Shown here one piece after another: positions 31,513-40,167 of a stretch of DNA of 64,000 nucleotides. The notes beneath the pieces were generated by a model. The model had not been told where the DNA came from. It ran no database searches and saw only the letters and a list, made by a program, of their open reading frames with translations. The translations under genes were made by a program, and so were the position numbers. The stretch is from Mycolicibacterium frederiksbergense (GTDB lineage: Bacteria; Actinomycetota; Actinomycetes; Mycobacteriales; Mycobacteriaceae), in assembly GCF_029893345.1 (NCBI RefSeq), contig NZ_JARXVE010000012.1:62001-126000 (forward strand), read 5' to 3'. How positions within the stretch are numbered: the stretch's first letter is position 1; each line of letters opens with the position of its first letter.

Positions 31513-31516
31513 ATGC

Positions 31517-32587
31517 CTAGTTCGCCTGCAGCAGAGCCAGCGGCCCGAAGGTGACCAGCGCCCCGACCGCCACCGCGGTCAGCGTGCTGCCGATGTCCTC
31601 GGTCTTGCGGACCACCCGCACGCCACCGGCCAGCCCGAGGATCACCAGGACCCCGAGCACCAACGCGACGATGGTGTTCCACTTCCACAGCTGATCGAAG
31701 GCGATGAACAGACCTGCGCCGAAGCCCACCGCGATGACGCATTGCCCGACGATCCACAACCCCCGGACCAGCGGTGTGCTGGCGGGGCGCTCGTCGTCGA
31801 GCTCGGCCAGCTCATCGACGTCATCGACGTCGATGACGTCATCAGCGTCGTCGACGTGCTCGGCCGGATCGTCGTCGACGGACGGTCCGCCGAACAGCGA
31901 CGAGTACGAGCCATCCTCGTAGTCGGCATAGTCGGTGTAGTCGGCGTCATCGGCACCGTCGGTGTCGAGGGCGTCGGATTCCACCAGCCGGATCGCGACG
32001 GCCGAATCTGCCGCATCCTCATCGTCGAGTTCGTCGAGGGGATCCGGGCTCATCCGTTCGGCGCCGGTGCCCGTCGGTCGATGGTCGCGGGCCGGCGCCT
32101 TGTACTTCACGCGGCGCGGGCGCGGCCGAAACTCGATGGGTTCCGGATCGGCGTCGCGAGCCTCCAGATGCGCGTCGTAGTCGGCTTCCGCATCGGCTGC
32201 ATCGGCACGGACGGCATCCGGTTGGGCGGGCGTGGGCCGGGGCTCGGGCGTGGGCCGCGGCTCGGGCGTGGTCCTGGGCTCGGGCCGGGGCGCCGCGTCA
32301 CGTCCGTTGCGCACCATGGGCTCATCGCGCGGTTCATCGACGACGATGGGCGCGACGATGGCGGTGTCGACCAGCGGATCCGGCCTGGAACTGGGCTCGG
32401 GCTCGGTGTCGTCGGTGATGATCGGGATCTCGCCGGTGAGTTCGGCGACCGTCACCGCGTCACTGTTGCCGCGGCGGCGCCGACGGCGACCGCCGACCGG
32501 CGGTGCGCCGATCGTCCCGTTCTTCGCCAGCAACTCCGCTACCGAGATCGGCCGGGTGCCGGATGGGCTGTCTTCTGGTCCTGTCAT
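31517..32587 (-). CDS. Membrane protein with long acidic disordered N-terminus (Rv0497-like)
   Basis: A 356-residue protein. Residues 1-260 are low-complexity: an RRRRRR basic patch near residue 35, PEPRPTPEPRPTP repeats around 105-120, and runs of Asp around 190-260. Three hydrophobic segments follow (about 275-292, 300-320 and 335-352). The repeated Asp-Val codons give a repetitive DNA tract around 31800-31850. Function unknown; it is conserved next to ppx1 in mycobacteria. Confidence 0.8.
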   Translation of the reverse strand: MTGPEDSPSGTRPISVAELLAKNGTIGAPPVGGRRRRRRGNSDAVTVAELTGEIPIITDDTEPEPSSRPDPLVDTAIVAPIVVDEPRDEPMVRNGRDAAPRPEPRTTPEPRPTPEPRPTPAQPDAVRADAADAEADYDAHLEARDADPEPIEFRPRPRRVKYKAPARDHRPTGTGAERMSPDPLDELDDEDAADSAVAIRLVESDALDTDGADDADYTDYADYEDGSYSSLFGGPSVDDDPAEHVDDADDVIDVDDVDELAELDDERPASTPLVRGLWIVGQCVIAVGFGAGLFIAFDQLWKWNTIVALVLGVLVILGLAGGVRVVRKTEDIGSTLTAVAVGALVTFGPLALLQAN

Positions 32588-32617
32588 ACCTGTGTTGCCT
32601 TTGGGGCTAGCTTTTCC

Positions 32618-33589
32618 TTAACTTCGGGCATCCCGTGCCGAGGTCTCCACCAAGGCGGTTCCGTCGGCCTCGCTGTCGAGCTTCCGCAGAATCAGCCCTT
32701 CCCGCAATGCCCAGGGGCAAATGTCAACGGAATCGACTTGCAGTGCTCGCATACTAGCTTCAGCTACCAAGGCACCGGCCACGATCTGTGGCGCCCGCTC
32801 GGCACTAACCCCTTCCAGTTCGGCACGGTCAGCCGCTGTCATCCTAGAGATGAAAGCTATGAGCTGTCTTAAGCCGGCAGCGGTCAGGGTGCGTTTGACC
32901 CGGGGACCGGCACCCGAGGGTGCCGCGCCGGTCAGCCGGGCCAGCGATCGGAACGTCTTCGAGGTGGCAACGGCCAGGTCAGGGTTGCCGGCCCGGCGCA
33001 TGGTGTCACCGGCGTCGGCGAGCTCGGTGGCCAGCCAATCCCGCAGCATCGCGACCCGGCGCCGCCCCGGCGGATCCTCGGGCAGCCACTCCCGGGTCAG
33101 CCGGCCGGCGCCCAATGGCAGCGACAGCGCCACCTCGGGTTCCTCGTCGACCCCGCTGGACAGCTCCAGTGAGCCGCCGCCGATATCGATGTTGATGATC
33201 CGGCCGGCACTCCAGCCGTACCAGCGGCGCACCGACAGGAATGTCAGCCGGGACTCGTCCACCCCGCTGAGCACCTGCAGGGACACCCCGGTTTCGGCCC
33301 GCACCCGGGCCAGCACTTCCTCGGAGTTGGTGGCGTCACGCACCGCCGAGGTGGCAAACGCCATCAGCTCGGAGCAACCCGAGCTGGTCGCGATCTTGGC
33401 GAACTCATCGACGGTGGCAACCAGACTGTCCGAACCCTTGCGGGTCAGCTTGCCGGTGTCGTCGATGGCCTCCGCGAGCCGCAGCGCGGCCTTGGTCGAG
33501 CTCATCGGGGTCGGATGACCGCCGCGGCGCGCATCAACCACGAGAAGGTGAACCGTGTTGCTCCCGACATCGAGCACGCCTAACCGCAC
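32618..33589 (-). CDS. ppx1: Exopolyphosphatase/GppA-family phosphatase
   Basis: A 323-residue member of the Ppx/GppA (ASKHA) family. It has the phosphate-1 motif RLGVLDVGSNTVHLLVVDA at the N-terminus, an FATSAVRDATNSEEV strand, and the second phosphate motif NIDIGGGSLELSSG near residue 145. It hydrolyses polyphosphate or guanosine pentaphosphate. It corresponds to Rv0496. It is divergent from the cysteine-rich protein gene. Confidence 0.9.
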   Translation of the reverse strand: MRLGVLDVGSNTVHLLVVDARRGGHPTPMSSTKAALRLAEAIDDTGKLTRKGSDSLVATVDEFAKIATSSGCSELMAFATSAVRDATNSEEVLARVRAETGVSLQVLSGVDESRLTFLSVRRWYGWSAGRIINIDIGGGSLELSSGVDEEPEVALSLPLGAGRLTREWLPEDPPGRRRVAMLRDWLATELADAGDTMRRAGNPDLAVATSKTFRSLARLTGAAPSGAGPRVKRTLTAAGLRQLIAFISRMTAADRAELEGVSAERAPQIVAGALVAEASMRALQVDSVDICPWALREGLILRKLDSEADGTALVETSARDARS

Positions 33590-33692
33590 CGCACCAACCT
33601 AACCGCTGCCGACCAGCGCTTCGTGGCCGGACCTCCCTGAATGCGCCGTGGCTGGGAAATGCGGTCCCCGATGTAGGGGTAGCGTTTGCGCC

Positions 33693-34469
33693 GTGACAGG
33701 TGCGCATCCCGGTGAAGTGGAGCTGGACTTTGCCCGCGAGTGGGTGGAGTTTTATGACCCGGACGACCCAGCGCACCTGATCGCGGCCGATATGACGTGG
33801 TTGCTGTCGCGCTGGACCTGCGTGTTCGGCACACCGGCCTGCAAGGGCACCGTCGAGGGGCGACCGGACGACGGCTGCTGCTCGCACGGCGCGTTCCTGT
33901 CCGACGACGACGATCGCGCCCGGCTCGACGACGCGGTCAAGCAGCTGACCGACGAGGACTGGCAGTTCCGGGACAAAGGCCTGGGCAAGAAGGGCTACCT
34001 GGAAGACGACGAGTACGACGGCAAGCCCAATCTGCGCACCCGCAGATACAGGGGTGCGTGCATCTTCCTGAATCGGCCCGGATTTCCGGGCGGAATCGGC
34101 TGCGCCCTACACAGCAAGGCACTCAAGCTGGGCGTCGAGCCGCTGACCATGAAGCCCGACGTGTGCTGGCAGCTGCCGATCCGGCGCAGCCAGGAGTGGA
34201 TCACCCGGCCCGACGACACCCAGGTACTGCGGACCGTGATCACCGAGTACGACCGGCGCGGCTGGGGCGAGGGCGGCGCCGACCTGCACTGGTATTGCAC
34301 CGGCGATCCGGCCGCACACGTCGGCGCCAAGCAGGTGTGGGAGTCCTACGCCCCCGAGCTGACCGAACTGCTGGGCGAGAAGGCCTATGCCGAGCTCGCC
34401 GCAATGTGCAAGCGGCGCAGTGGGTTAGGCCTCATCGCCGTGCATCCGGCCACCCGGGCGGCCGAATAA
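33693..34469 (+). CDS. Cysteine-rich conserved protein (Rv0495c-like, DUF3109-type)
   Basis: A 258-residue cytoplasmic protein. Clustered cysteines occur in WTCVFGTPACKG, GCCSHGAFLSD, RGACIFLNR and IGCALHSKAL, a pattern expected of a zinc- or iron-binding site. A WYCTGDP motif follows later. The GTG at 33693 was preferred over an ATG 15 codons upstream, which would add Cys/Arg-rich non-family sequence. Conserved in mycobacteria; function not established. Confidence 0.8.
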   Translation: MTGAHPGEVELDFAREWVEFYDPDDPAHLIAADMTWLLSRWTCVFGTPACKGTVEGRPDDGCCSHGAFLSDDDDRARLDDAVKQLTDEDWQFRDKGLGKKGYLEDDEYDGKPNLRTRRYRGACIFLNRPGFPGGIGCALHSKALKLGVEPLTMKPDVCWQLPIRRSQEWITRPDDTQVLRTVITEYDRRGWGEGGADLHWYCTGDPAAHVGAKQVWESYAPELTELLGEKAYAELAAMCKRRSGLGLIAVHPATRAAE

Positions 34470-34602
34470 TTACATGCCCGAATGACGCGAAGGCCATGGC
34501 ACCGGTGAAACCGGCGACAGCACCGGCCGGTACCCGATCGGCACCGTCGTGATTTCATGAACCGGATGGGTTGTTGACTTCCGGACCCCATAGGCTGCAC
34601 CG

Positions 34603-35469
34603 ATGCGTGGCATCATCCTGGCCGGCGGCTCAGGCACCCGCCTGCACCCGATCACCCTGGGCGTCAGCAAGCAACTGCTGCCCGTGTACGACAAGCCGCT
34701 GATCTACTACCCACTGTCGACGCTGATGATGGCCGGCATCCGGGACATCCTGCTGATCACCACCGAGCACGACGCCCCGGCCTTCCGCCGGCTGCTCGGC
34801 GACGGCTCCGCGTTTGGCATCAACCTCAGCTATGTGGTGCAGCCCAGCCCGGACGGCCTGGCCCAGGCTTTCGTCCTCGGCGCTGATCACATCGGCACCG
34901 ACACGGTGGCTTTGGTGCTGGGGGACAACATGTTCCACGGCCCCGGCCTGGGAACCAGCCTGAGCAGGTTTCAGAATGTCAGCGGCGCGGAGATCTTCGC
35001 GTACTGGGTGGCCGACCCGGCGGCATACGGTGTGGTGGAGTTCGACGCCGAAGGCAGAGCGTTGGCTGTGGAAGAGAAGCCGTCGAAACCGAAGTCGCAT
35101 TACGCGATTCCCGGGTTGTATTTCTACGACAACGACGTTGTGCAGATAGCACGATCCTTGAAGAAATCCGCACGCGGTGAATACGAGATCACCGAGATCA
35201 ACCAGACTTACCTCGACCAGGGCAAGTTGAACGTCAACGTGATGGCCCGCGGTACCGCGTGGCTGGACACCGGGACATTCGACTCACTGCTGGACGCCAG
35301 CGACTATGTCCGCACCGTCGAACGCCGACAGGGCTTGAAGATCGGCGTGCCCGAAGAAGTCGCCTGGCGCATGGGCTTCATCACCGATGACCAAGTGGCG
35401 CAACGCGCCAACGCATTGCTCAAATCAGGCTACGGTCGATACCTGCTTTCCTTGCTAGAGAGGCGGTAG
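34603..35469 (+). CDS. rmlA: Glucose-1-phosphate thymidylyltransferase
   Basis: A 288-residue nucleotidyltransferase making dTDP-glucose for dTDP-rhamnose, the linker sugar between arabinogalactan and peptidoglycan. MRGIILAGGSGTRLHP and VSKQLLPVYDKPLIYYPLS are the nucleotide and phosphate loops. LGDNMFHGPGL and TEINQTYLDQGKL are also standard. In M. tuberculosis rmlA lies elsewhere (Rv0334), so its place next to regX3 is a local arrangement. It is convergent with regX3, 19 bp apart. Confidence 0.94.
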   Translation: MRGIILAGGSGTRLHPITLGVSKQLLPVYDKPLIYYPLSTLMMAGIRDILLITTEHDAPAFRRLLGDGSAFGINLSYVVQPSPDGLAQAFVLGADHIGTDTVALVLGDNMFHGPGLGTSLSRFQNVSGAEIFAYWVADPAAYGVVEFDAEGRALAVEEKPSKPKSHYAIPGLYFYDNDVVQIARSLKKSARGEYEITEINQTYLDQGKLNVNVMARGTAWLDTGTFDSLLDASDYVRTVERRQGLKIGVPEEVAWRMGFITDDQVAQRANALLKSGYGRYLLSLLERR

Positions 35470-35488
35470 CTGAAGGCCCGAGCCTGGC

Positions 35489-36175
35489 TCAGCCCTCCAG
35501 CTTGTACCCCAGGCCGCGCACGGTCACCAGGTGCACCGGGTTGGCCGGATCGGCCTCGATCTTGGATCGCAGCCGTTTGACGTGTACATCGAGCGTCTTG
35601 GTGTCACCGACGTAGTCGGCACCCCACACCCGGTCGATGAGCTGGCCGCGGGTGAGCACCCGGCCGCTGTTGCGCATCAGGTATTCGAGCAGATCGAACT
35701 CCTTGAGCGGCAACGTGATCTGTTCCCCGTTGACGCTGACCACATGGCGTTCCACGTCCATCCGCACCGGTCCGGCCTCCAAAACGCCGTCACCGGTGCC
35801 GGCGTCGTCGGTGTCGGCGCCGCGGCGCAGCACCGCACGGATCCGCGCAATCAGTTCACGGGCCGAATACGGCTTGGTGACATAGTCATCGGCGCCGAGT
35901 TCCAGACCGACAACCTTGTCGATCTCGCTGTCGCGTGCGGTAACCATGATCACCGGCACGCTGGAGCGGGCACGCAGTTGCTTGCAGACGTCGGTACCGC
36001 TCATCCCGGGCAACATCAAATCCAGCAGCACGATATCGGCGCCGGAGCGCTCGAACTCGGCCAGCGCGGAGGGACCATCGGCCACCACGGTGGTCTCGAA
36101 GCCCTCCTTGCGGAGCAGGAATGCCAGGGGATCGGCCAGCGACTCCTCGTCCTCAACGATCAACACGCTGGTCAT
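35489..36175 (-). CDS. regX3: Two-component response regulator RegX3
   Basis: A 228-residue OmpR-family regulator. The receiver domain has the acidic pair in VEDEE, phosphoacceptor Asp in DIVLLDLMLPG (about residue 52) and Lys in YVTKPYSA. The C-terminal winged helix includes LTRGQLIDRVWGADYVGDTKTLDVHVKRLR in interrupted form. It is activated by SenX3 under phosphate limitation and controls phosphate uptake and other genes. It is co-transcribed with senX3, eight bp downstream. Confidence 0.96.
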   Translation of the reverse strand: MTSVLIVEDEESLADPLAFLLRKEGFETTVVADGPSALAEFERSGADIVLLDLMLPGMSGTDVCKQLRARSSVPVIMVTARDSEIDKVVGLELGADDYVTKPYSARELIARIRAVLRRGADTDDAGTGDGVLEAGPVRMDVERHVVSVNGEQITLPLKEFDLLEYLMRNSGRVLTRGQLIDRVWGADYVGDTKTLDVHVKRLRSKIEADPANPVHLVTVRGLGYKLEG

Positions 36176-36183
36176 CGGTCTCG

Positions 36184-37371
36184 CTAATCCTCTCGTTCGG
36201 CTGAGCCACTGGTGGACTCATCGGTTTCGGGATAGGCCGGGATCGACAACGTGAACGTCGACCCGGTACCCGGCTGACTCCACAGCCGGATGGTTCCGTT
36301 GTGGTTGGCGGCCACGTGCTTGACGATCGCCAGGCCCAGCCCGGTTCCGCCGGTGGCGCGTGACCGGGCCTTGTCGGCCCGGAAGAACCGCTCGAAGACC
36401 CGCTCCTGATCGGCCTTGGCGATCCCGATACCGCGGTCGGTGACCGCGATCTCGACATTGCCGCCCCGCCGGCGCCGGCTGACGGATATTCCGGACCCGT
36501 TGGGCGAGTACGCAATTGCGTTGGACACCAAGTTAGCGATGGCGGTTACCAGCAAGGCCTGGTCGCCCAGCACCCGGTAACTGGTCGGCGCGTCGGTGGT
36601 GATCGCGATATCGGCCTTGTCGGCGGCCACCTTGTGCCGCGACAGCGCTTCGGACACCACGCTGTCGACGTCGACGGCCTCCAGGTCGGGCAGCCGCTCG
36701 GCGCCCTGCAGCCGGGACAGCTCGATCAGCTCGCCGACCATATCGGCCAGCCGCTGCGATTCGGCCACCATCTTGTCGGAGAACCGGCGCACCATGTCCG
36801 GGTCGTCGGCCGAGGCCTGCAGCGCTTCGGCCAGCACCCGCATGGCGCCTACCGGGGTCTTGAGTTCGTGGCTGACGTTGGCGACGAAATCCCGGCGGGT
36901 CGCCTCCATCCGGGCATGCTCGGATTGATCGTCGGCGTAGACGACCGCAAAGCGGCTGTCCTCGCCGGACAGCGGCCACACCGTGCCACGCACCGAGAGT
37001 CCCGACCGTCCCGGGTGGGTGACCTTGCGCGGTGACAGGTCGACGTCGATGCCCTGACCGGTGGCGAACACCTGTTTGGCCGCACGCCAGGCCCGGTCGT
37101 CGAGAAGCCGGTCGCGCACCACGCCGAGCTCTACGGCCCGGCTGTTGGCGTAGACGACGTCGTTGAAGGTGTCGACCACGACGATGCCGTTGGGCGACGC
37201 CGAGACGACGTACTGCAGCATCTGCGACACCGTCAGGCCCGCCTCATCGGCTGCGCGACGCTGCCGCCTGGCAACGAAGCGGGGCGCGACTGCGGCACCC
37301 ACACCCGCACCGACAAGCAGCGCGAGCAGCGACAGGACCGCCGTCAGCACCAGTGCCGACACCAAGCTCAC
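36184..37371 (-). CDS. senX3: Sensor histidine kinase SenX3
   Basis: A 395-residue kinase. It has one or two N-terminal membrane segments (about 3-27), a PAS domain (about 45-150), the HisKA box VSHELKTPVGAMR with the phosphorylated His near residue 167, and the ATPase N, G1 and G2 boxes (NLVSNAIAYSPNG, DRGIGI, GTGLGLAIVK). The C-terminus is acidic. It pairs with RegX3. A 208-bp gap to gpm1 upstream contains palindrome copy B. Confidence 0.96.
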   Translation of the reverse strand: MSLVSALVLTAVLSLLALLVGAGVGAAVAPRFVARRQRRAADEAGLTVSQMLQYVVSASPNGIVVVDTFNDVVYANSRAVELGVVRDRLLDDRAWRAAKQVFATGQGIDVDLSPRKVTHPGRSGLSVRGTVWPLSGEDSRFAVVYADDQSEHARMEATRRDFVANVSHELKTPVGAMRVLAEALQASADDPDMVRRFSDKMVAESQRLADMVGELIELSRLQGAERLPDLEAVDVDSVVSEALSRHKVAADKADIAITTDAPTSYRVLGDQALLVTAIANLVSNAIAYSPNGSGISVSRRRRGGNVEIAVTDRGIGIAKADQERVFERFFRADKARSRATGGTGLGLAIVKHVAANHNGTIRLWSQPGTGSTFTLSIPAYPETDESTSGSAERED

Positions 37372-37510
37372 GCGAAAATCGTACGCATCCGGTGAACGTC
37401 ATCCCAGCAGCGTGCGGCCAAAACGGGACAAGTCACACCGTCAATTACAGGTGTTCGGCTGGCGTTAACCTCCGGTAACCTGCCGTTCGCCCACGGGCCC
37501 GCCCGAAACG

Positions 37511-37570
37511 CCGAAACCGCATTCCGGCAGGAAAAGTGCGAGTGGAGCCCTGCTGGAATGCGGTTTCGGC
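37511..37570. repeat. 60-bp palindromic element, copy B (gpm1-senX3 gap)
   Basis: Perfect 15-base arms, CCGAAACCGCATTCC at 37511-37525 and GGAATGCGGTTTCGG at 37555-37569, can extend by a further six pairs including one G-T. The element closely matches copy A at 19891-19950. It begins nine bases beyond the gpm1 stop, so it may act as a transcript-end or processing hairpin. Confidence 0.8.
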
Positions 37571-37579
37571 GAAAGATAG

Positions 37580-38323
37580 TTACTTCTTGGCTCCCTGCGC
37601 GGCCACTGCGGCCGCACCCGCGGCGGCAGCCTCGGGATCGAGGTACTCACCGCCCGGGACCAGGGGCTTCAGGTTGTCGTCGAGCTCGTAGAGCAGCGGG
37701 ATGCCGGTCGGGATGTTCAGCCCGACGATCTCTTCGTCACTCATCCCGTCGAGGTACTTGACCAGCGCACGCAGCGAGTTGCCGTGCGCGGCGATCAGCA
37801 CGGTCTTGCCGGCCCTGAGGTCGGGCACGATCGTGTCCTCGTAGTACGGCACGAACCGGGTGACCACGTCCTTGAGGCATTCGGTCAGCGGGCCGCCGCC
37901 GATCTCGGCGTAACGGACGTCGGCGTCCTGGCTGAACTCGCTGCCCTTCTCGATGGGCGGCGGCGGGGTGTCGTAGCTGCGCCGCCACGCCATGAACTGC
38001 TCTTCGCCGTACTTTTCCTTGGTCGCGGCCTTGTCCAGGCCCTGCAGCGCGCCGTAGTGCCGCTCATTGAGCCGCCAGTCGCGGTGCACCGGGATCCAGT
38101 GCCGGTCGGCGGCGTCGAGCGCCAGGTTCGCGGTGGTGATCGCGCGGCGCAACAGCGAGGTGTAGACCACATCGGGCAGCACGCCCTGCTCGGCGATCAG
38201 CCGGCCACTGCGCACGGCCTCGGTGCGGCCCTTGTCGGTGAGGTCGACGTCGACCCATCCCGTGAACAGGTTCTTCTGGTTCCAGTCGCTCTCACCGTGG
38301 CGGAGCAGAATCAGCGTCGGCAT
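37580..38323 (-). CDS. gpmA: 2,3-bisphosphoglycerate-dependent phosphoglycerate mutase
   Basis: A 247-residue glycolytic enzyme. The catalytic LLRHGESDWNQKNLFTGW motif holds the phospho-His. RHYGALQGLDK and LIAAHGNSLRALVK supply other active-site residues. The Ala-rich C-terminal tail (AAAAGAAAVAAQ) is typical of mycobacterial forms. It corresponds to gpm1 (Rv0489) upstream of senX3. Confidence 0.96.
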   Translation of the reverse strand: MPTLILLRHGESDWNQKNLFTGWVDVDLTDKGRTEAVRSGRLIAEQGVLPDVVYTSLLRRAITTANLALDAADRHWIPVHRDWRLNERHYGALQGLDKAATKEKYGEEQFMAWRRSYDTPPPPIEKGSEFSQDADVRYAEIGGGPLTECLKDVVTRFVPYYEDTIVPDLRAGKTVLIAAHGNSLRALVKYLDGMSDEEIVGLNIPTGIPLLYELDDNLKPLVPGGEYLDPEAAAAGAAAVAAQGAKK

Positions 38324-38346
38324 GGAGCCGATCCTCTCACGTGGCG

Positions 38347-38856
38347 TCAGTCCTCGATCAGGCGCTCTTCGATCAAATGTTCAAAGGCCTTCAGGTTCTT
38401 CAGCGACTCACCGCGCGACACCCGCCACTCCCATTCCTTCTGGATCGATGAGCGGAAGCCCAGTTCCAGCAGGGTGTTGAAGTCGGAATCGACAGCCTCC
38501 AGCACCTGGCCGAGCACCCGGTCGACCTCGTCGGCGGTGACCGAGGCGAGCGCCATCCGGCCGACGAGGTAGATGTCGCCGACGTTGTCGAGGGTGTAGG
38601 CGACGCCGTAGAGCCGGCGGTTGCGCTTGAGCAGGAACCGATAGACGCCTTCGAAGTTCTCATCGGGTTTGCGGCACACGAACGCCTCCACCCGCACCGA
38701 ATGCTCACCGATGCTCAGCAGGGTGTTGGTCACCAGACGGCGTTCGCCGGGCAGTTCGACGACGATGCCGGGCAGGCCGCCCTGGGCGCCTTTGTGCCGG
38801 TGGTAGACGAGGTCATGCTCGTCAAGGGTGTCGGTGATGATCTGTTCGACGCTCAT
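38347..38856 (-). CDS. YbjN-domain protein (Rv0487-like)
   Basis: A 169-residue protein of the YbjN/type III chaperone-like fold. It carries LLKRNRRLYGVAYTLDNVGDIYLVGRMAL, here recognised from the RLYGVAYTLDNVGDIYL portion, and an SFNTLLELGF-like helix. Its start overlaps the mshA stop by four bases. Possibly a protein-binding chaperone; role unknown. Confidence 0.85.
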   Translation of the reverse strand: MSVEQIITDTLDEHDLVYHRHKGAQGGLPGIVVELPGERRLVTNTLLSIGEHSVRVEAFVCRKPDENFEGVYRFLLKRNRRLYGVAYTLDNVGDIYLVGRMALASVTADEVDRVLGQVLEAVDSDFNTLLELGFRSSIQKEWEWRVSRGESLKNLKAFEHLIEERLIED

Positions 38857-40157
38857 GCCCGCACGCCCCGGCGCAACGCGAACCGTCGCCCGGCCCGGCG
38901 GCCGGACGGCCTCCGGTTCCGGGATCGGTAGTCGCCCATCGCATGCGCGTAGCTGTTCAGCAGCGCATCGACGGTGTGCGCCCAGGAGAACTGCTCGGCG
39001 TGGGCCGCGGCGGCCGCACGCAGCGGGCCCGGGTCGCGCTGCAGCACCGCATCGATCGCGGCGGCCCAGTCGTCGACGTCGTGTCCGTCGACCAGGGCCC
39101 CGCTGACGCCGTCGGCCACCGCGACCGGCAGACCGCCGACCGCCGCCGCCACCACCGGTGTCCCGCAGGCCTGGGCTTCGACGGCGACCAGGCCGAAGGA
39201 CTCGGAGTAACTGGGCACCGCGACCAGATCAGCCGCGCGGTACACGTTGACCAGCTGTTCGCGGGATTGCGGGGGCAGGAACGTCACCCGGTCGGTGATA
39301 CCCAGTTCGTCGGCCAGACGAACCAGGGTGTCGGGCTCGGCCAGCCCGCTCCCGGAGGGGCCTCCGGCCACCAGCACCCGCACTCCGGGCAGCTTGGCGG
39401 CAGCCCGCAGCAGCACGTCGGGCGCCTTGAGCGGCTGGATCCTCCCCACGAACGCGACCACCTGCTCGTCGCGCGCAATGCCGAGCACCGCGCGGGCCGC
39501 GTCGCGATCCCCCGGCGTGAAGGCATCCAGATCCACCCCGGGATGCACCACATCGATCCGCCCCGGATCGGCCTGATGCAGCGAAACAAGCTGCTGCGCT
39601 TCATGTTCGGTGTTGACGATGAGCCGGTCGGCCTCGTCCACCACCTGCTGCTCCCCCACTGCGCGCAACGGCGGTTCGGGCGAGTCGCCCGCGGCCAGCG
39701 CGGCGTTCTTCACCGCCGCCAGGGTGTGCGCGGTGTGCACCAGCGGCACCGCCCAGCGGTCCCGGGCCAGCCAGCCGACCTGACCGGACAGCCAGTAATG
39801 CGAGTGCACGACGTCGTAATAGCCGGGCTCATGGGTCGCCTCGGCGCGCAATACGCCCGCGGTGAACGCACACAGCTGGGTGGGCAGATCGTATTTGTCC
39901 AGGCCCTCGAACGGACCGGCGATCACATTGCGCACCAGAACTCCCGGCGCCACCTGCGCCACCGGCGGATCGGCCGATGAGGTCGCCCTGGTGAAGACCT
40001 CGACTTCGACGCCCCGGCGGGCCAGCTGCAACGCGGTCTGCAGCACGTAGACATTCATCCCGCCGGCGTCCCCGGTACCCGGTTGAGCCAACGGCGAAGT
40101 GTGTACGGACAACACCGCGACGCGGCGAGGAGTCTCGAGGTCTGGGGCTAGACGCAC
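38853..40157 (-). CDS. mshA: D-inositol-3-phosphate glycosyltransferase
   Basis: A 434-residue GT4 glycosyltransferase catalysing the first step of mycothiol synthesis, from UDP-GlcNAc and inositol 3-phosphate. VLSVHTSPLAQPGTGDAGG near residue 15 is the acceptor-binding loop. HSHYWLSGQVGWLARD and FVGRIQPLKAPDVLLRA are present, and PSYSESFGLVAVEAQACGTPV is the E(x7)E donor region. GTG start. The C-terminus is Arg-rich. Confidence 0.96.
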   Translation of the reverse strand: MRLAPDLETPRRVAVLSVHTSPLAQPGTGDAGGMNVYVLQTALQLARRGVEVEVFTRATSSADPPVAQVAPGVLVRNVIAGPFEGLDKYDLPTQLCAFTAGVLRAEATHEPGYYDVVHSHYWLSGQVGWLARDRWAVPLVHTAHTLAAVKNAALAAGDSPEPPLRAVGEQQVVDEADRLIVNTEHEAQQLVSLHQADPGRIDVVHPGVDLDAFTPGDRDAARAVLGIARDEQVVAFVGRIQPLKAPDVLLRAAAKLPGVRVLVAGGPSGSGLAEPDTLVRLADELGITDRVTFLPPQSREQLVNVYRAADLVAVPSYSESFGLVAVEAQACGTPVVAAAVGGLPVAVADGVSGALVDGHDVDDWAAAIDAVLQRDPGPLRAAAAAHAEQFSWAHTVDALLNSYAHAMGDYRSRNRRPSGRRAGRRFALRRGVRA

Positions 40158-40167
40158 GCTCTCATGT

